A DNA stretch of 64,000 nucleotides from Paulownia fortunei (taxonomy: Eukaryota > Streptophyta > Magnoliopsida > Lamiales > Paulowniaceae). Below, in pieces: positions 25,201-35,420 of this stretch. The translations under genes and the position numbers were made by a program. A model generated the notes under the pieces. It did not search any database, had not been told where the DNA came from, and saw only the letters and a program-made list of their open reading frames with translations. Position 1 is the stretch's first letter. Every line of letters starts with the position of its first letter. The stretch is taken from positions 5,650,001 through 5,714,000 of the forward strand of contig CM033108.1 in assembly GCA_019321725.1 (NCBI GenBank). The letters run 5' to 3'.

Positions 25201-28108
25201 ATGTTCTTCTTCGATTGGTTCTATGGAGTGCTCGCATCGCTTGGGCTGTGGCAGAAGGAGGCGAAGATTCTGTTTTTAGGGCTTGATAATGCCGGCAAAA
25301 CCACCCTCCTTCATATGCTTAAAGACGAGGTCTCATTCCTATTGATTCTGTTTTCTTTTGCTTGTTTCGTATTTGTGTGTGTGGTATTTGTTGTTATGTA
25401 TTTGTGTTGAGAGTCGGAATGAATCTTGTTAATTATGTAGCTCTTGTTCGAGATATGTATTACAAGATGACTGATTTTGGTAAATAATCGGAATGAGAGA
25501 TCAGAAAATGAGTATAGTTGTTTGTAACATTAACTTTATGAAAGGGAACATTTCAGTTTTTATTTGGTTCTATGACATTCAGTGGGGGTGAAATGTTGGT
25601 CGGTCATCTCATTTCTGCTTTTGTTTTGACAAAATTTCTGGCCTTTGACCGAAATTGATGTCTATTATCCATGATATAATAAGTTTAAATGAGTAAATCT
25701 GAACTGAATGTGAAGTTTCATTTTTGTTGATGCTGTTTTGGTATTGTGATGGGATTGACATCAACTAATAAATGTGCGATGATTCTTCAAATTATATTCC
25801 ATTTTCTAAATTTCTGTTTAATGCAAGTTGAAGAGGTGTGATTGGTTTAGTACTTAGACAGTCATGCTATTGCTTTGTGTTTTTTGTTCATTTCTATTCT
25901 ATCTTTAAAAATTTTAAATCCCCATGTGGAATTTGATCAAGTTGAGCAAATTGCCCGACTTTAGAAGTGAATCTGAGATTTTTAAGGTGTTGAAAATGAG
26001 CAGAGATTGGTACAGCACCAGCCGACTCAGCATCCGACTTCAGAGGAGCTGAGTATTGGGAGAATCAAGTTCAAGGCTTTTGATTTGGGAGGCCATCAGA
26101 TTGCCCGCAGAGTTTGGAAAGATTATTATGCCAAGGTATAATCTTTGTAAAGTTTTTAGCCATTAACTGCTCCAGTGATTAATGATTTTACTGATCTTTA
26201 GTAAATTTCTGTCATATTTTAGTGCCAAAGTTTCCTTTTGGGTTCGAGATTGATGTTTTAGACCTATGTTGTTTGTGGATCCTTGTTTTACCACAATAGG
26301 TTATCTCCTGCTTCCTCTCTTCCTGATTTTTAAGATCTTGGCCTTCTCACTGTATGCTATACAGTGCTTTCAACAGCATAATAAATGTAAATGCAGTCAA
26401 TACTAGGGATGCTGCTGTTCTCAAAATATTTTGACGGAGTGCAAAATTTAGCCTCTGTGTGATGTTTTGATGTTGAAGCCTTTATAATTCGATAAAACTT
26501 GTTTTGTAACTCGTTGGTATTTTTAATTCTCTTAACTGATTTTCAATATTGCCATCTCCATGTTCAGTTTTCTTGTCATCCATTTTGCTTTTGTGTAAAA
26601 TCTTCTTGTGTAATTCATTCTCTGTGATGTTTAACTGCTAGACTTTGATCCTAACTTTTTCATTGAATCAGCTAGAAATGTGTTTTTTCTCCTGCCATGT
26701 GCTTGGGCAGTTAAAAGCATCGTGTTGTACTTTGTAATTATATTGAGAAGAATTGTGTAATGGAAAAGAGGCTTTTCTACTTCAAAAGAGGAAAGTGGCC
26801 TGCATAATTTCTGAACTATTATGTGAGCTCCCTGTTCAATAAGTGAGTCCTGTAATAAAATGATTTTTCTCTATATATGATGTGGGGTATGCTGCAAAAA
26901 TAGAGCCTTCATAATCCCAAATAAACTCTTTGCATGTTTATTTGATTCATGGGAGGCCTAAATGAAAAATGGGAGTTCGCTGAAAGCACCTTTATTCCTT
27001 TGAGGTGTTTCAATAGTACCTAACCAGACACATAATATTGATAGATGAGAACTTTACTTTTGAAGGCATAAAGCACAATAAGACAAGATCTAAGTGCTTT
27101 TAAATTTCAAGCTCAAAAAGGCCAAAACATTAAGCAATGGATGATTTTGGTCTATTTTAATGCTAATGGTCGAATTTCTTTTAATATTTTCTTTGTTGTT
27201 GATGATTTGGTTGCTGAAATTGGATTAATTGATCAAATTCATAAGAATTTTTATTTTGGAGTGACTTTGATGCTGATTGACAAAATTCATAAGAGCTTTC
27301 TCTGTTTGGAGCATTATTCTTTTTCAACATGAGTCGCTCATGAGGAAGTAATCGCGCATATGTTTAAAAGACCATAGATAACCTGAAGTTCACTCTGTTG
27401 AATAGTTCTTTACTGCTGCAATATATTTGCAGAAAAAGTGATATTTTTCACTGCAAATTTGTGTTTTTAGGGTGTCCAATTAAATAGCTGCACCTCCTGC
27501 AGCCTTTCAATCCCTGAAACCAAAAATTGCTGCCAAAAGAAACCCCAAAAAATAACAAAACGAAAAGGTGAAAGAGCAACATTGTGCAAGAATAATTAGA
27601 GAAAAGTTAAGCTGCTATACCTTTAGTCTTTTTTCCCCATTGTTTTCCATATATGTGGCTTTCCTGGCTGGTTGAAACTAGTAGTAATATCATACAATGG
27701 AACTGAATTTTTAGAATTGTCACTATATGAGAGTACTCTTTGTATTTCTGTGATTTCTAATGTGTGTGCATTTTATTGGCTGTGAAGGTGGATGCTGTTG
27801 TTTACTTAGTGGATGCTTATGACAAGGAGAGGTTTGCAGAGTCAAAGAAAGAGCTCGATGCTCTTCTCTATGATGAGTCCTTGGCTAATGTTCCATTCTT
27901 GATATTGGGCAACAAGATTGATATCCCTTACGCTGCATCTGAAGACGAGTTGTGTCACCACTTGGGTTTGATGGGCATCACTACTGGCAAGGGGAAGGTA
28001 AACCTGGCCGAATCAAATGTCCGTCCAATTGAGGTATTCATGTGCAGCATTGTTCGCAAGATGGGTTATGGAGATGGCTTCAAATGGGTGTCTCAATATA
28101 TCAAGTAG
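25201..28108 (+). CDS. SAR1: SAR1 small GTPase, COPII coat initiator
   Basis: Small GTPase that starts COPII vesicle formation at ER exit sites by inserting its N-terminal helix into the membrane and recruiting Sec23/24. Three exons (25201-25329, 26004-26135, 27788-28108) sum to 582 nt, giving 193 residues, the exact usual SAR1 length. The start [18 protein letters not shown] is the conserved amphipathic N terminus. The P-loop is GLDNAGKT (27-34), switch I has Thr51, switch II is DLGGH with the key His74, and the base-recognition motif NKID begins at Asn129. The C terminus [20 protein letters not shown] is standard for plant SAR1. The in-frame extension upstream to 25165 begins with TTG and is rejected as a start. 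Introns 1 and 2 are 674 and 1652 bp. Confidence 0.96.
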
Positions 28109-29287
28109 AGGGCAATACGAGGACAATACATTTTGACTTTTTTGGATTCAGGTGTTAGATTTTAATGGACTTTCAGTTGCGACTGTTGTCTGTTTGAAAT
28201 CAATGTTAGATAAATTTCTCTTTTTCCAATTCTCAGTGAAGTAATGGAATTTCGATATTTGTTGTTTGGATCTGTCCAAAAGTTGTTTTATCTTTGTCGC
28301 TCTTTATTGAACTCTTTTGGACCATTTTGTTAGCATATACCTAGATTTCTAAAGGTATTGAGATTCAGACTTTGTCCACGATTTATTTTGCGTTTTCTGC
28401 TTGTAGGGAACATTATTTGAAGTAAATACTAGTACAGTCAAATCCAAACAAATCAATCATCGAAATTGACCCCAAGTGTCTTTTACCCTTTCCACTGCAA
28501 ATGGGTGGTGGAATATGAGTATGGGTGTTCATTTTATAGAATTGAAATTTTGTTAAGTAATAAATTCTATTCTGTAAATACTGAATTGAATTAATTGATT
28601 TGAATTAATTATTACTGATTTTTTTTTTCAGTTTTTTGGTTTAGAAATTTGTTTATCCGATTCCCTGGTCAGAAATTCATCTGCTGATTTTAATGTATTT
28701 TATATGTCTATCTCTCTTGCTTTGATACTTGAGAGAATCACATAAAGTGGACCTTAGTATGCAAGAGATATAATCACAAAGATATTGCTAATACTGTTGC
28801 GCATAATTTCCCATATTTTGATTCATTGTCTCACGAATTTTTATTCTATTTTCATAATTGCAAGAATATTAGCTAAATAAGTAAGAGAATTTGAATTTAA
28901 AGTAGAAGTAAAAAAAATTTGCAAACATGATTCTTGAAGACTCTTTTCTATATTTGAAGTGTCATCTTATGTTTTTCATACCCTGTGAGTTCACATTAAA
29001 TTTTAAATTCCAAAATAATTGTTTCGTTTGTTACAGTACGAAACTATTTTTTAATTAATTTATTATATTGATTCTTTGATACTATTGGCATCACTAATCA
29101 TTCAAATTTTCTATTATTTTTTAATTTTTTAAAAAATTAACTAAATTATTCTTTATTGCAGTATAAAAAGTAATTAAATTGACAAGTCCAATATAGCAAA
29201 TGGAGCTATTTTGGAAAAAAATATATACAAATAGAGGGAATATTAACATGTCCTGATATATAAAATATATATAGAGGAAACAACAAT
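28109..29287. other. SAR1 3' UTR and spacer
   Basis: The first 200-300 bp look like the SAR1 3' UTR. The rest is AT-rich and shows no gene or clear repeat. Confidence 0.5.
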
Positions 29288-29360
29288 GGGGATGTAGCTC
29301 AGATGGTAGAGCGCTCGCTTAGCATGCGAGAGGTACGGGGATCGATACCCCGCATCTCCA
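29288..29360 (+). tRNA. tRNA-Ala (AGC)
   Basis: A 73-nt cloverleaf without intron. The acceptor stem pairs GGGGATG with CATCTCC, and A is the discriminator. The D stem is GCTC/GAGC, the anticodon stem is CTCGC/GCGAG with loop TTAGCAT and anticodon AGC at 29321-29323, and the T stem is CGGGG/CCCCG. The A box is TAGCTCAGATGG and the B box GATCGATACCC. The T loop has A in place of the first T, as is usual for plant tRNA-Ala. Upstream CAACAA resembles the CAA motifs of plant tRNA genes, and a T-run at 29372 could serve as the Pol III terminator. Confidence 0.97.
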
Positions 29361-29415
29361 TTTCTTATCTGTTTTTCCGTAACTTTCTCACTTTCACGGG
29401 CCCAAAATTAATGGG

Positions 29416-29463
29416 CCAATGTATTCTGCTAAATGGCCCCAATGTATTCTGCTAAATGGCCCA
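29416..29463. repeat. 23-bp perfect tandem repeat
   Basis: CAATGTATTCTGCTAAATGG plus CCC occurs twice back to back, about 55 bp downstream of the tRNA gene. Nothing indicates a function. Confidence 0.85.
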
Positions 29464-30340
29464 TATATTTCATGTTATATTTATTATTATAAAGATACTG
29501 ACATCTAAACCAAAATTTAAACAAAAATTTAAAACTTCGTAAAAGTTCTTATAAGAGTGAAAATTTATCAATGCTAGTATATTTGACTTGAAACTTTTGT
29601 GAAGTTCTTATAATGGATGAAACTTTCATCTCCAAGAATAAAATTGAAGACTTTTTAATTTTTTTAACTTTAACTTTTAGTATTTTGTACTCTTTATGCC
29701 CACAATCTATTTTTTTTATTTTTTATTTTTGTGACTTTTCAAATAATTTTTATTATATAAAAATAAAAATAAAATTCCAAAACTATCATTCTTTTTAAGT
29801 CACTGTCAATCAATACTTTCGACTTTTGGGAACATATTGTAAACATGTACAAAACTTTTCTTTTGATAATAATATTTTTTTCAATACTTTCAACTTTTGA
29901 GAACAATATTATAAATATGTACAATTTTTTATATTTTTTCAACTCTTATTTAAAACTGCATATTCAATCAAACAAAAAATGTATGTGTTGGAGTAGATAA
30001 TATAAAATAATTTTTTAAATAAATATTTAATTGTGAATCACAAACACTTGGCGTGTGTATGTAAAGTGCAATACATAATAAAATACAAGTTGTAAGAGAT
30101 AATTCAAAATAAGTATAAGTATAACGTGCATGATATTTGTTAGTATATCATCCACATTTAGATTATTGGGCACTATGTCTATGTGTTATTATTAGGTACA
30201 TATTAACAGATTGATTCATTTAATTTCTTGTATATATATATCTTTGTACTCTCTCAAACTCTCGTTTCTAACATATAGCAACCAGACTTGTCTAAACATA
30301 AACACCACTACATTAATACAGAGATGGACACAACATATAC

Positions 30341-30346
<6 letters not shown>
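29464..30346. other. AT-rich spacer downstream of the tRNA gene
   Basis: Very AT-rich sequence with short poly-T runs and small imperfect repeats around AAGTTCTTATAA (29540-29620). No gene recognised. Confidence 0.5.

Positions 30347-30384
<38 letters not shown>
30347..30384. repeat. (AT)19 microsatellite abutting the DMP stop codon
   Basis: An uninterrupted (AT)19 tract of 38 bp ends one base before the stop codon of the minus-strand DMP gene, so it forms the start of that gene's 3' UTR. Such tracts vary in length between alleles. Confidence 0.92.
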
Positions 30385-30387
<3 letters not shown>

Positions 30388-31074
30388 TCTGAACTTAGCA
30401 GGCATGTCTGCATATCCGATTCCTCGACGTGTAGTTGGGAAGATCATGAACAAGAAGCTGGAGAAAACCCCAGCTGCCACAGGCAAATTCATCACCAAAA
30501 CATCCGAGTTTTCTCCTCCTAAGGGAAAGAAACAGTTCTGCACATCACTGTCGCTCAAAGCAAATGCCAAGAACACAAATAGAGACACAAATGCATGAAC
30601 AAAGTCTATCAAACTGATTCTTAACTTGGACAAATCTATACTCTTATTGATCTCCTCCAACATTTCTTCAATATGATTTCTGTCCTCATCACTACTGTTG
30701 AAAATGTAGAGTCCCTTGAAGGTGGCAATCCCATAATACAGCTTCCCATCAGAGTCTGTGAAGCTATCAGTAAATGAAGAAAGCAAGCAAATAATTGAGC
30801 AGAAGGCTATGAGGCTTGCTGTGAGGCATTTGTTGGATAATTGGCAGGTGCCCTTGTTGGAAAACGAAGGCGTCAGGGTCCGGAAGGCGAGGACCGTGCC
30901 GGTGGGCAAGAGGTTTGCTAGGTTGGCCGCACTGGCTAAGGTTTTGTGCACAGGGTGAGTGGAGAAAGTGGCGGGGCCGACATGGTTTGGCCTTGGAAGT
31001 GGCGGCGGTGGTGGTGGTAAAGTTGGTTCATGAGCCGTGGTGATGGTGGTGATGGTGGGAGGATTGGCTTTCAT
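30385..31074 (-). CDS. DMP/DUF679 membrane protein
   Basis: Single-exon protein of 229 residues of the plant-specific DUF679 family (DMP proteins), which sit in the ER, vacuolar or plasma membranes. Some members act in senescence-linked membrane remodelling, and DMP8/DMP9-type members act in gamete fusion and haploid induction. The N terminus (1-45) is Thr/Pro-rich with a run of seven prolines. Four likely membrane segments lie at about 50-67, 83-101, 153-173 and 197-213. Conserved family blocks are LLPTGT (55-60), FTDSF (101-105), DGKLYYGIAT (109-118), DFVHA (157-161) and FPTTRRGIGY (212-221). The ATFKGL block and overall form look closer to the DMP1-7 group than to DMP8/9, so a fertilisation role should not be assumed. 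The 3' UTR begins with an (AT)19 tract. Confidence 0.9.
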
Positions 31075-32397
31075 GGTTTGATTCGTTATAGGATGTCTTT
31101 TTTTTTTTTGTTGATGATGTTGTCTAATGATGTTAGTTTATAGAGAGATTGACAAGGAAAATGGGGAGAGTTTTTTGAGTTTGGTTTAAGATATGTAGGT
31201 AGACACAATGAACATGTGATATAAGGCCTTTCTTGAGAGGTTATGACGTGCTTAATTTGTATATATATGCTAAGGAAGGCACATATGATATCACTTGCTT
31301 GTACTGCAACACATAAATCAGTTGATTAAATAGGCATATTGAGGACGAAACTTAGTACAACCAAATACAAGTTGAGTTCGAATTTTAAATCTTAACAAAT
31401 AAAAAAAAAATGTTCAAATTTGATATATTTAATATATAAATCGCGAGTTTAAAATAATTTCGATCTTGACTCAAAGACTCGAATAGCATAATTCATTTTT
31501 CATCTAAATTACTGCATGAAGAAGAAATTTTCATCCAAAGAAATACATTTCATAGTCCAGCATTAAATACTTTGTCAAGTATATCTAAATTCATTTAGGT
31601 GAGTGCAGACGGACAACCTAATTAAATCCATCTATCTAAATGGATGTGTGTAGATATCAAAAATTGCTGCCAAGTGCAATCATTAGTAGCTATATATAAG
31701 AGCGTAATTAGTGATTAATATCCCTAATAAGTCCTGATTGATAATCATGCTAGTATAATGAACTAGTATGATTCCAACATTTTATCCATGCAATTATATT
31801 TTGTATTGCTCTTTAAGATATACGTTAAATATATATTATAAAAAATAATTTATATAATTGGCTTACATTTTATAAAGTGCAACACCAAATTAGAAATGAA
31901 AATCCAAAATGTATTTTATGTGGTAGAAATAAGCATAGTTCGAAGACAACATAAAAAATTTCATACTTTCCCAAATTGAAACTAAGATTGCAATCTCTTC
32001 ACCCAAATTCCAATGTACGTATTTATATAGTGACTTAACTAGATAAATAGGAGCATTCACCATGAATTTTGACCTTTCTCAGGGAAAGGAAAAGTGAGAA
32101 TAGAAAAGGAGAATGTCAATTTTTCAAATTCCTAAAGCACAAATTATTAGGTACTACTACTATTTTATTTTTCCCCCTTAATTATTATCTAAGACCTGAC
32201 TTTTTTTATTTTTCTCGTATGTACAAAATTAGAATTAATTTTGTTGATTCTTCATTTTTTAGGCCAGCCGTAGTTATGTACTCATTCATATTAACAGAAG
32301 GATTATTGTATTTCTCGAGATCTTCTCCCCACCTTTTTTGTCTGAGAGAATCAAAATCGTATTAAAATGAATTAGATTATGAATAATCCACCGTTAA

Positions 32398-32527
32398 TCT
32401 TTTGCGTAACAAAATATTTTATTCTTACAAATATTTTTTTCAATTTATGAATTTCTCTCATGTCTTTTGCGTAACAAAATATTTTATTCTTACAAATATT
32501 TTTTTCAATCTATGTATTTCTCTCATG
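32398..32527. repeat. 65-bp tandem duplication
   Basis: Two adjacent copies with a 65-bp period both contain TTTGCGTAACAAAATATTTT. They differ at only a few positions near the end, so the event is fairly recent. Confidence 0.88.
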
Positions 32528-32697
32528 TCTACACTTATGTATTGATATTATTCTTCTTACCCATTTTATGTTTTTTCTCACTTCACTTTCTTTGTCCAAA
32601 TTTAATATACACAGCACTGAGTAAAATCAAACATGTTTTCTTATATTCTTTGGAACAGCAAACACAGAAATCAGAATTCAATCTCATAACACAACAA

Positions 32698-32718
32698 CCC
32701 CCCCCCCCCCCCCCCCCC
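32698..32718. repeat. Poly-C run of 21
   Basis: Twenty-one consecutive C on the plus strand (G run in the transcript of the adjacent minus-strand gene), 46 bp beyond its stop codon. Such a run is rare in plant DNA, and its exact length is hard to sequence reliably. Confidence 0.9.
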
Positions 32719-32764
32719 AATATTGAAGGATTCTTGTTTTGAAACAAACAGCAGAACACAACAA

Positions 32765-33549
32765 TCAGTAAGTAAGATGGACAGTGATCCTCAGCAACAT
32801 CTCAACACCATCCATAACATGCTGTCCAGCCGGAATCAACGACCGCAACTCCGCAAACCCGCAAGCATTCTTGAACTTGCCAGTGCCACCAGTCACCGAC
32901 AGGCGCGACATTGTGCTCCCAATCTTGTAAACTCCAAAAAAGTTAAGGCTGTCCCCATACTCCCCTCCTTCCATCATGGCCGTGAACGCCATCATCTGCG
33001 TCGACCCGTCGGCAGAGCTCGCCACGTACACCCCTGTGCCTTGCCTAGTTGCTGGGACCCCAGCTCTGGGGCCGAGGTCAGGTAATCATCAATGACTGTG
33101 ATTGTCCCGAAACCAAGTCCCAATCCATCGGGTCCCAATTGTGCTGTGTTAATATTAGTATTACCATTGTTGTTGTTGTTGTTATTAGTGATTCCTGCAA
33201 AGGCTGTACCAGCTAAGCCAGTACCTAGTGGAATGCCATTGGCATTTATGGTTGGAATTGCACCATTGGCATTGGGAATGGCTACCCCATCTTTCGGGGG
33301 TAGGAAGCCGAGAGGCCGAGCAAAGGGCACTTGGCCGCTGTAAATGTTCCCTAACAAGCCGGTGATCGGCCTGGCAGTCGGGTTGCTGCCGCCAAGAATG
33401 TCGTGCATGTATAGCTCCAGCACCGGCACTTCTCCTCCTGCTGCTGCTGCCGCTGCTGCTGGAGGATCAACTGCAGCAATCTTTGTTGCCAAATTCACGG
33501 CTGCAAATAGCATTGCTAAGAAAATGACTGCTGATGATTTCTTGACCAT
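32765..33549 (-). pseudogene. Dirigent protein (DIR16/18-like), frameshifted
   Basis: Intronless gene for an extracellular dirigent-family protein; members guide stereospecific coupling of phenoxy radicals in lignan and lignin synthesis, and the ESB1-like group acts at the Casparian strip. The first frame (33549 down to about 33035) has a signal peptide (about 1-26), an Ala-rich stretch, LELYMHDILGGSNPTARPIT, a run of seven Asn, and LGPDGLGLGFGTITVIDD. The second frame (about 33031 to 32765) continues with VYVASSADGSTQMMAFTAMM and ends in LLRITVHLTY. The frames break within a G run (plus-strand CCCC at 33031-33034): one G fewer than needed to read QGVYVASS. With one more base the protein would be about 261 residues, the normal size. 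Either an assembly error in a homopolymer or a recent loss-of-function mutation. Everything else in the gene looks intact. Confidence 0.88.
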
Positions 33550-33637
33550 TTTGAAGGCTTTCTGTGTGAACTGAAACTATTGTGATTGATATGGGGGTTG
33601 GTTTTTATGGTATGGGATTGAGCTTCTGACTAATCCT

Positions 33638-33649
33638 TCTATATATAGA
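33638..33649 (-). promoter_or_regulatory. TATA box of the dirigent-like gene
   Basis: TCTATATATAGA lies about 90 bp upstream of the ATG on the minus strand. It is followed by the expected spacing for a start site and a leader of about 60 nt. It is palindromic, so its orientation is inferred from the gene. Confidence 0.5.
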
Positions 33650-35156
33650 GAGAGAGAAAGAGATGGATAACATATAATTATAATATATCTATAAGATGGA
33701 GTTGTTGATGTACTTGGTGAAGTCGTTATATGACTCAAGTCGTTGATGATGAACATAATTTGTTAGGTTGAAAGTGCATGTTTGACAGATTTTTCTTGGT
33801 AAGTTAAGGCTTATTTGTCAAATTGCCCATAACTATTGGATCATGTTGGAATACATAAAGTTTACATGAGTGGATTCACTTCACCCAATTCCACCAAAAT
33901 GAGTTATAAAAATTTCCAAGAATTTGCCAATTCTAAGTTGATTTTGATGTTTGTCTCATGAGGCAAGCCCATGTTGCAAAGGGAGTGTGCAGTCCTGAAC
34001 TCTGATATATCTATGCCATCTAATCCATTCTTTCTATGGATTAAGGAAATTCCTATACTCATGCAGTTCTTTTCCAAGTGTGGAAGGTACAACAAATCCA
34101 TATATATGAATAATCATTCTGCTGCAAACTAGCTAAACCAAAACCACTAATCTGAAGACAAGCAGTTGAGAACCTGGCAGCATTCAACCACTCTTCTAAA
34201 CAAGCATAACTTTTGGAGTCTATAAAAGATATATATACTATGCTATACCATTTCATAACTTGCTATGAGACGTTCCAAAATCGATACCATTAGTTTGGCA
34301 TAATACTATCTCAACATTGTCCTTAAGCCTTATGCCCAAGGGAATTTTTGACTTGCATCCTTTTTGATACAGGACCCATTCTAATTTTCTACTTTCCAAT
34401 ACACTAGAAACAATTGCGTCCAAACTCTCAGTACTGCATAAGCACTACATGCAGAACTTGCTATTAAGATGAATATAAGAATTCACTAGGTAAACCCAAA
34501 AAACGACAAAAATAGTTTCAATTAATTAGTACTGCTAACCCATTACACAAACACCATATAATTTAGTTCATGATATTGCAAAATACACAAAAAAGAAAAT
34601 CTCTACTAAAGATTCTCAGAAAATTATCCCTCATATAGATAGCATTTCATATTTTTCCTCGAGTGTCACCTAGTGTTAACCCTGCAGTTTTCACATATCT
34701 ATCTACTAATGTTCATATGAGGGATGACACCATCACAAATATACTACTTCTAAGCTAGCATTAGGTATATGTATCAATAAAGAATAAATCTCTCCAAGAA
34801 CTTCCTTTCATTTCCTCGAAATAATTACACATTAATTTCGCTTAAGCGCAGACACACATATGCACAACACATTTTTCTGCAACCAATTTAGGAAACCATT
34901 CATTAACACCCTTTCTGCACCTTAATTATCAGTGGCCAGCTGACTTAGTGTGGATTCTCTATTCATCATATGAGCAAATATGCAACGAACTATAATGATA
35001 TGTACCCCACGATTAAATGCTAATAACCCAAATAGACATTTATGCAGAACATTGAAGCATCAACCCTCGTAGGGAAATCAATGCATACAAAACCTCAGAA
35101 CATAATTCATTTGTAAGCACAACAATTTATTCGGACAGAACATTCACTTAACTCCA
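33650..35156. other. Spacer between dirigent-like and small-protein genes
   Basis: No gene recognised. Two overlapping minus-strand open frames at 33904-34256 lack any family features that I can see. The last few hundred bases probably hold the 3' UTR of the gene that ends at 35157. Confidence 0.45.
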
Positions 35157-35420
35157 TTAGTTACTAATCTTAAAAGGCTCTTCCTTGACAGCAACAGGCT
35201 CTTTCTTGACATCTATATTCTCTTGTGCGGCTTTATCAGTTTCTATTATTTGTGGCTTTGAATCAGATTCTTTTTTTGGAGTGACCAGTGGCTCATTCTT
35301 TGCAGGGCACACATAGCTCCTCCCCGAGCAGTCAGCTTCTTTTTTTGGATTGACCACTTGCTCTTTCTTTGCAATGTACACATAGCTCCTCCCCGAGCAG
35401 CAGCTGCTTTTCCTTTCCAT
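35157..35420 (-). CDS. Small repeated Cys/Lys-rich protein, unknown function
   Basis: An 87-residue open frame that I do not recognise. Residues 8-30 and 31-53 are a tandem repeat of 23 residues, each beginning CSGRSYV and ending PKKE(A/S)D; the DNA repeat unit is 69 bp. There are four cysteines (7, 8, 31, 38). The C-terminal third is Lys/Glu-rich and has two sites of the sumoylation form (hydrophobic-K-x-E): VKKE and VKEE, each followed by Pro. There is no signal peptide or membrane segment. An acceptor-like CTGCAG lies 23-24 bp upstream of the ATG, so a 5' UTR intron is possible. In-frame repetition with substitutions that keep the frame open suggests a real protein, but expression must be shown. 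Confidence 0.5.
   Translation of the reverse strand: MERKSSCCSGRSYVYIAKKEQVVNPKKEADCSGRSYVCPAKNEPLVTPKKESDSKPQIIETDKAAQENIDVKKEPVAVKEEPFKISN
35270..35407. repeat. 69-bp in-frame tandem repeat in the small-protein gene
   Basis: Two 69-bp units at about 35270-35338 and 35339-35407 share a perfect ACACATAGCTCCTCCCCGAG block (starting 35309 and 35378). They encode the repeated 23-residue unit. Confidence 0.85.

Larger units (their letters stand above)
31075..32764. other. Spacer between DMP and dirigent genes
   Basis: AT-rich, with no gene recognised. It contains the upstream region of the DMP gene, a 65-bp tandem duplication (32398-32527) and a 21-base C run (32698-32718) in the probable 3' UTR of the dirigent-like gene. 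The plus-strand open frames here are fortuitous. Confidence 0.55.

Noticed and set aside
29281..29464. Possible tRNA array or tRNA-derived SINE
   Set aside because: Only one complete tRNA is present, and the short tandem repeat after it is unrelated to tRNA and lacks a SINE tail.
33092..33574. Plus-strand open frames over the dirigent gene
   Set aside because: They are antisense shadows of the dirigent coding region on the minus strand.
33904..34256. Two overlapping minus-strand open frames
   Set aside because: No family features, no splice or promoter support that I can see.
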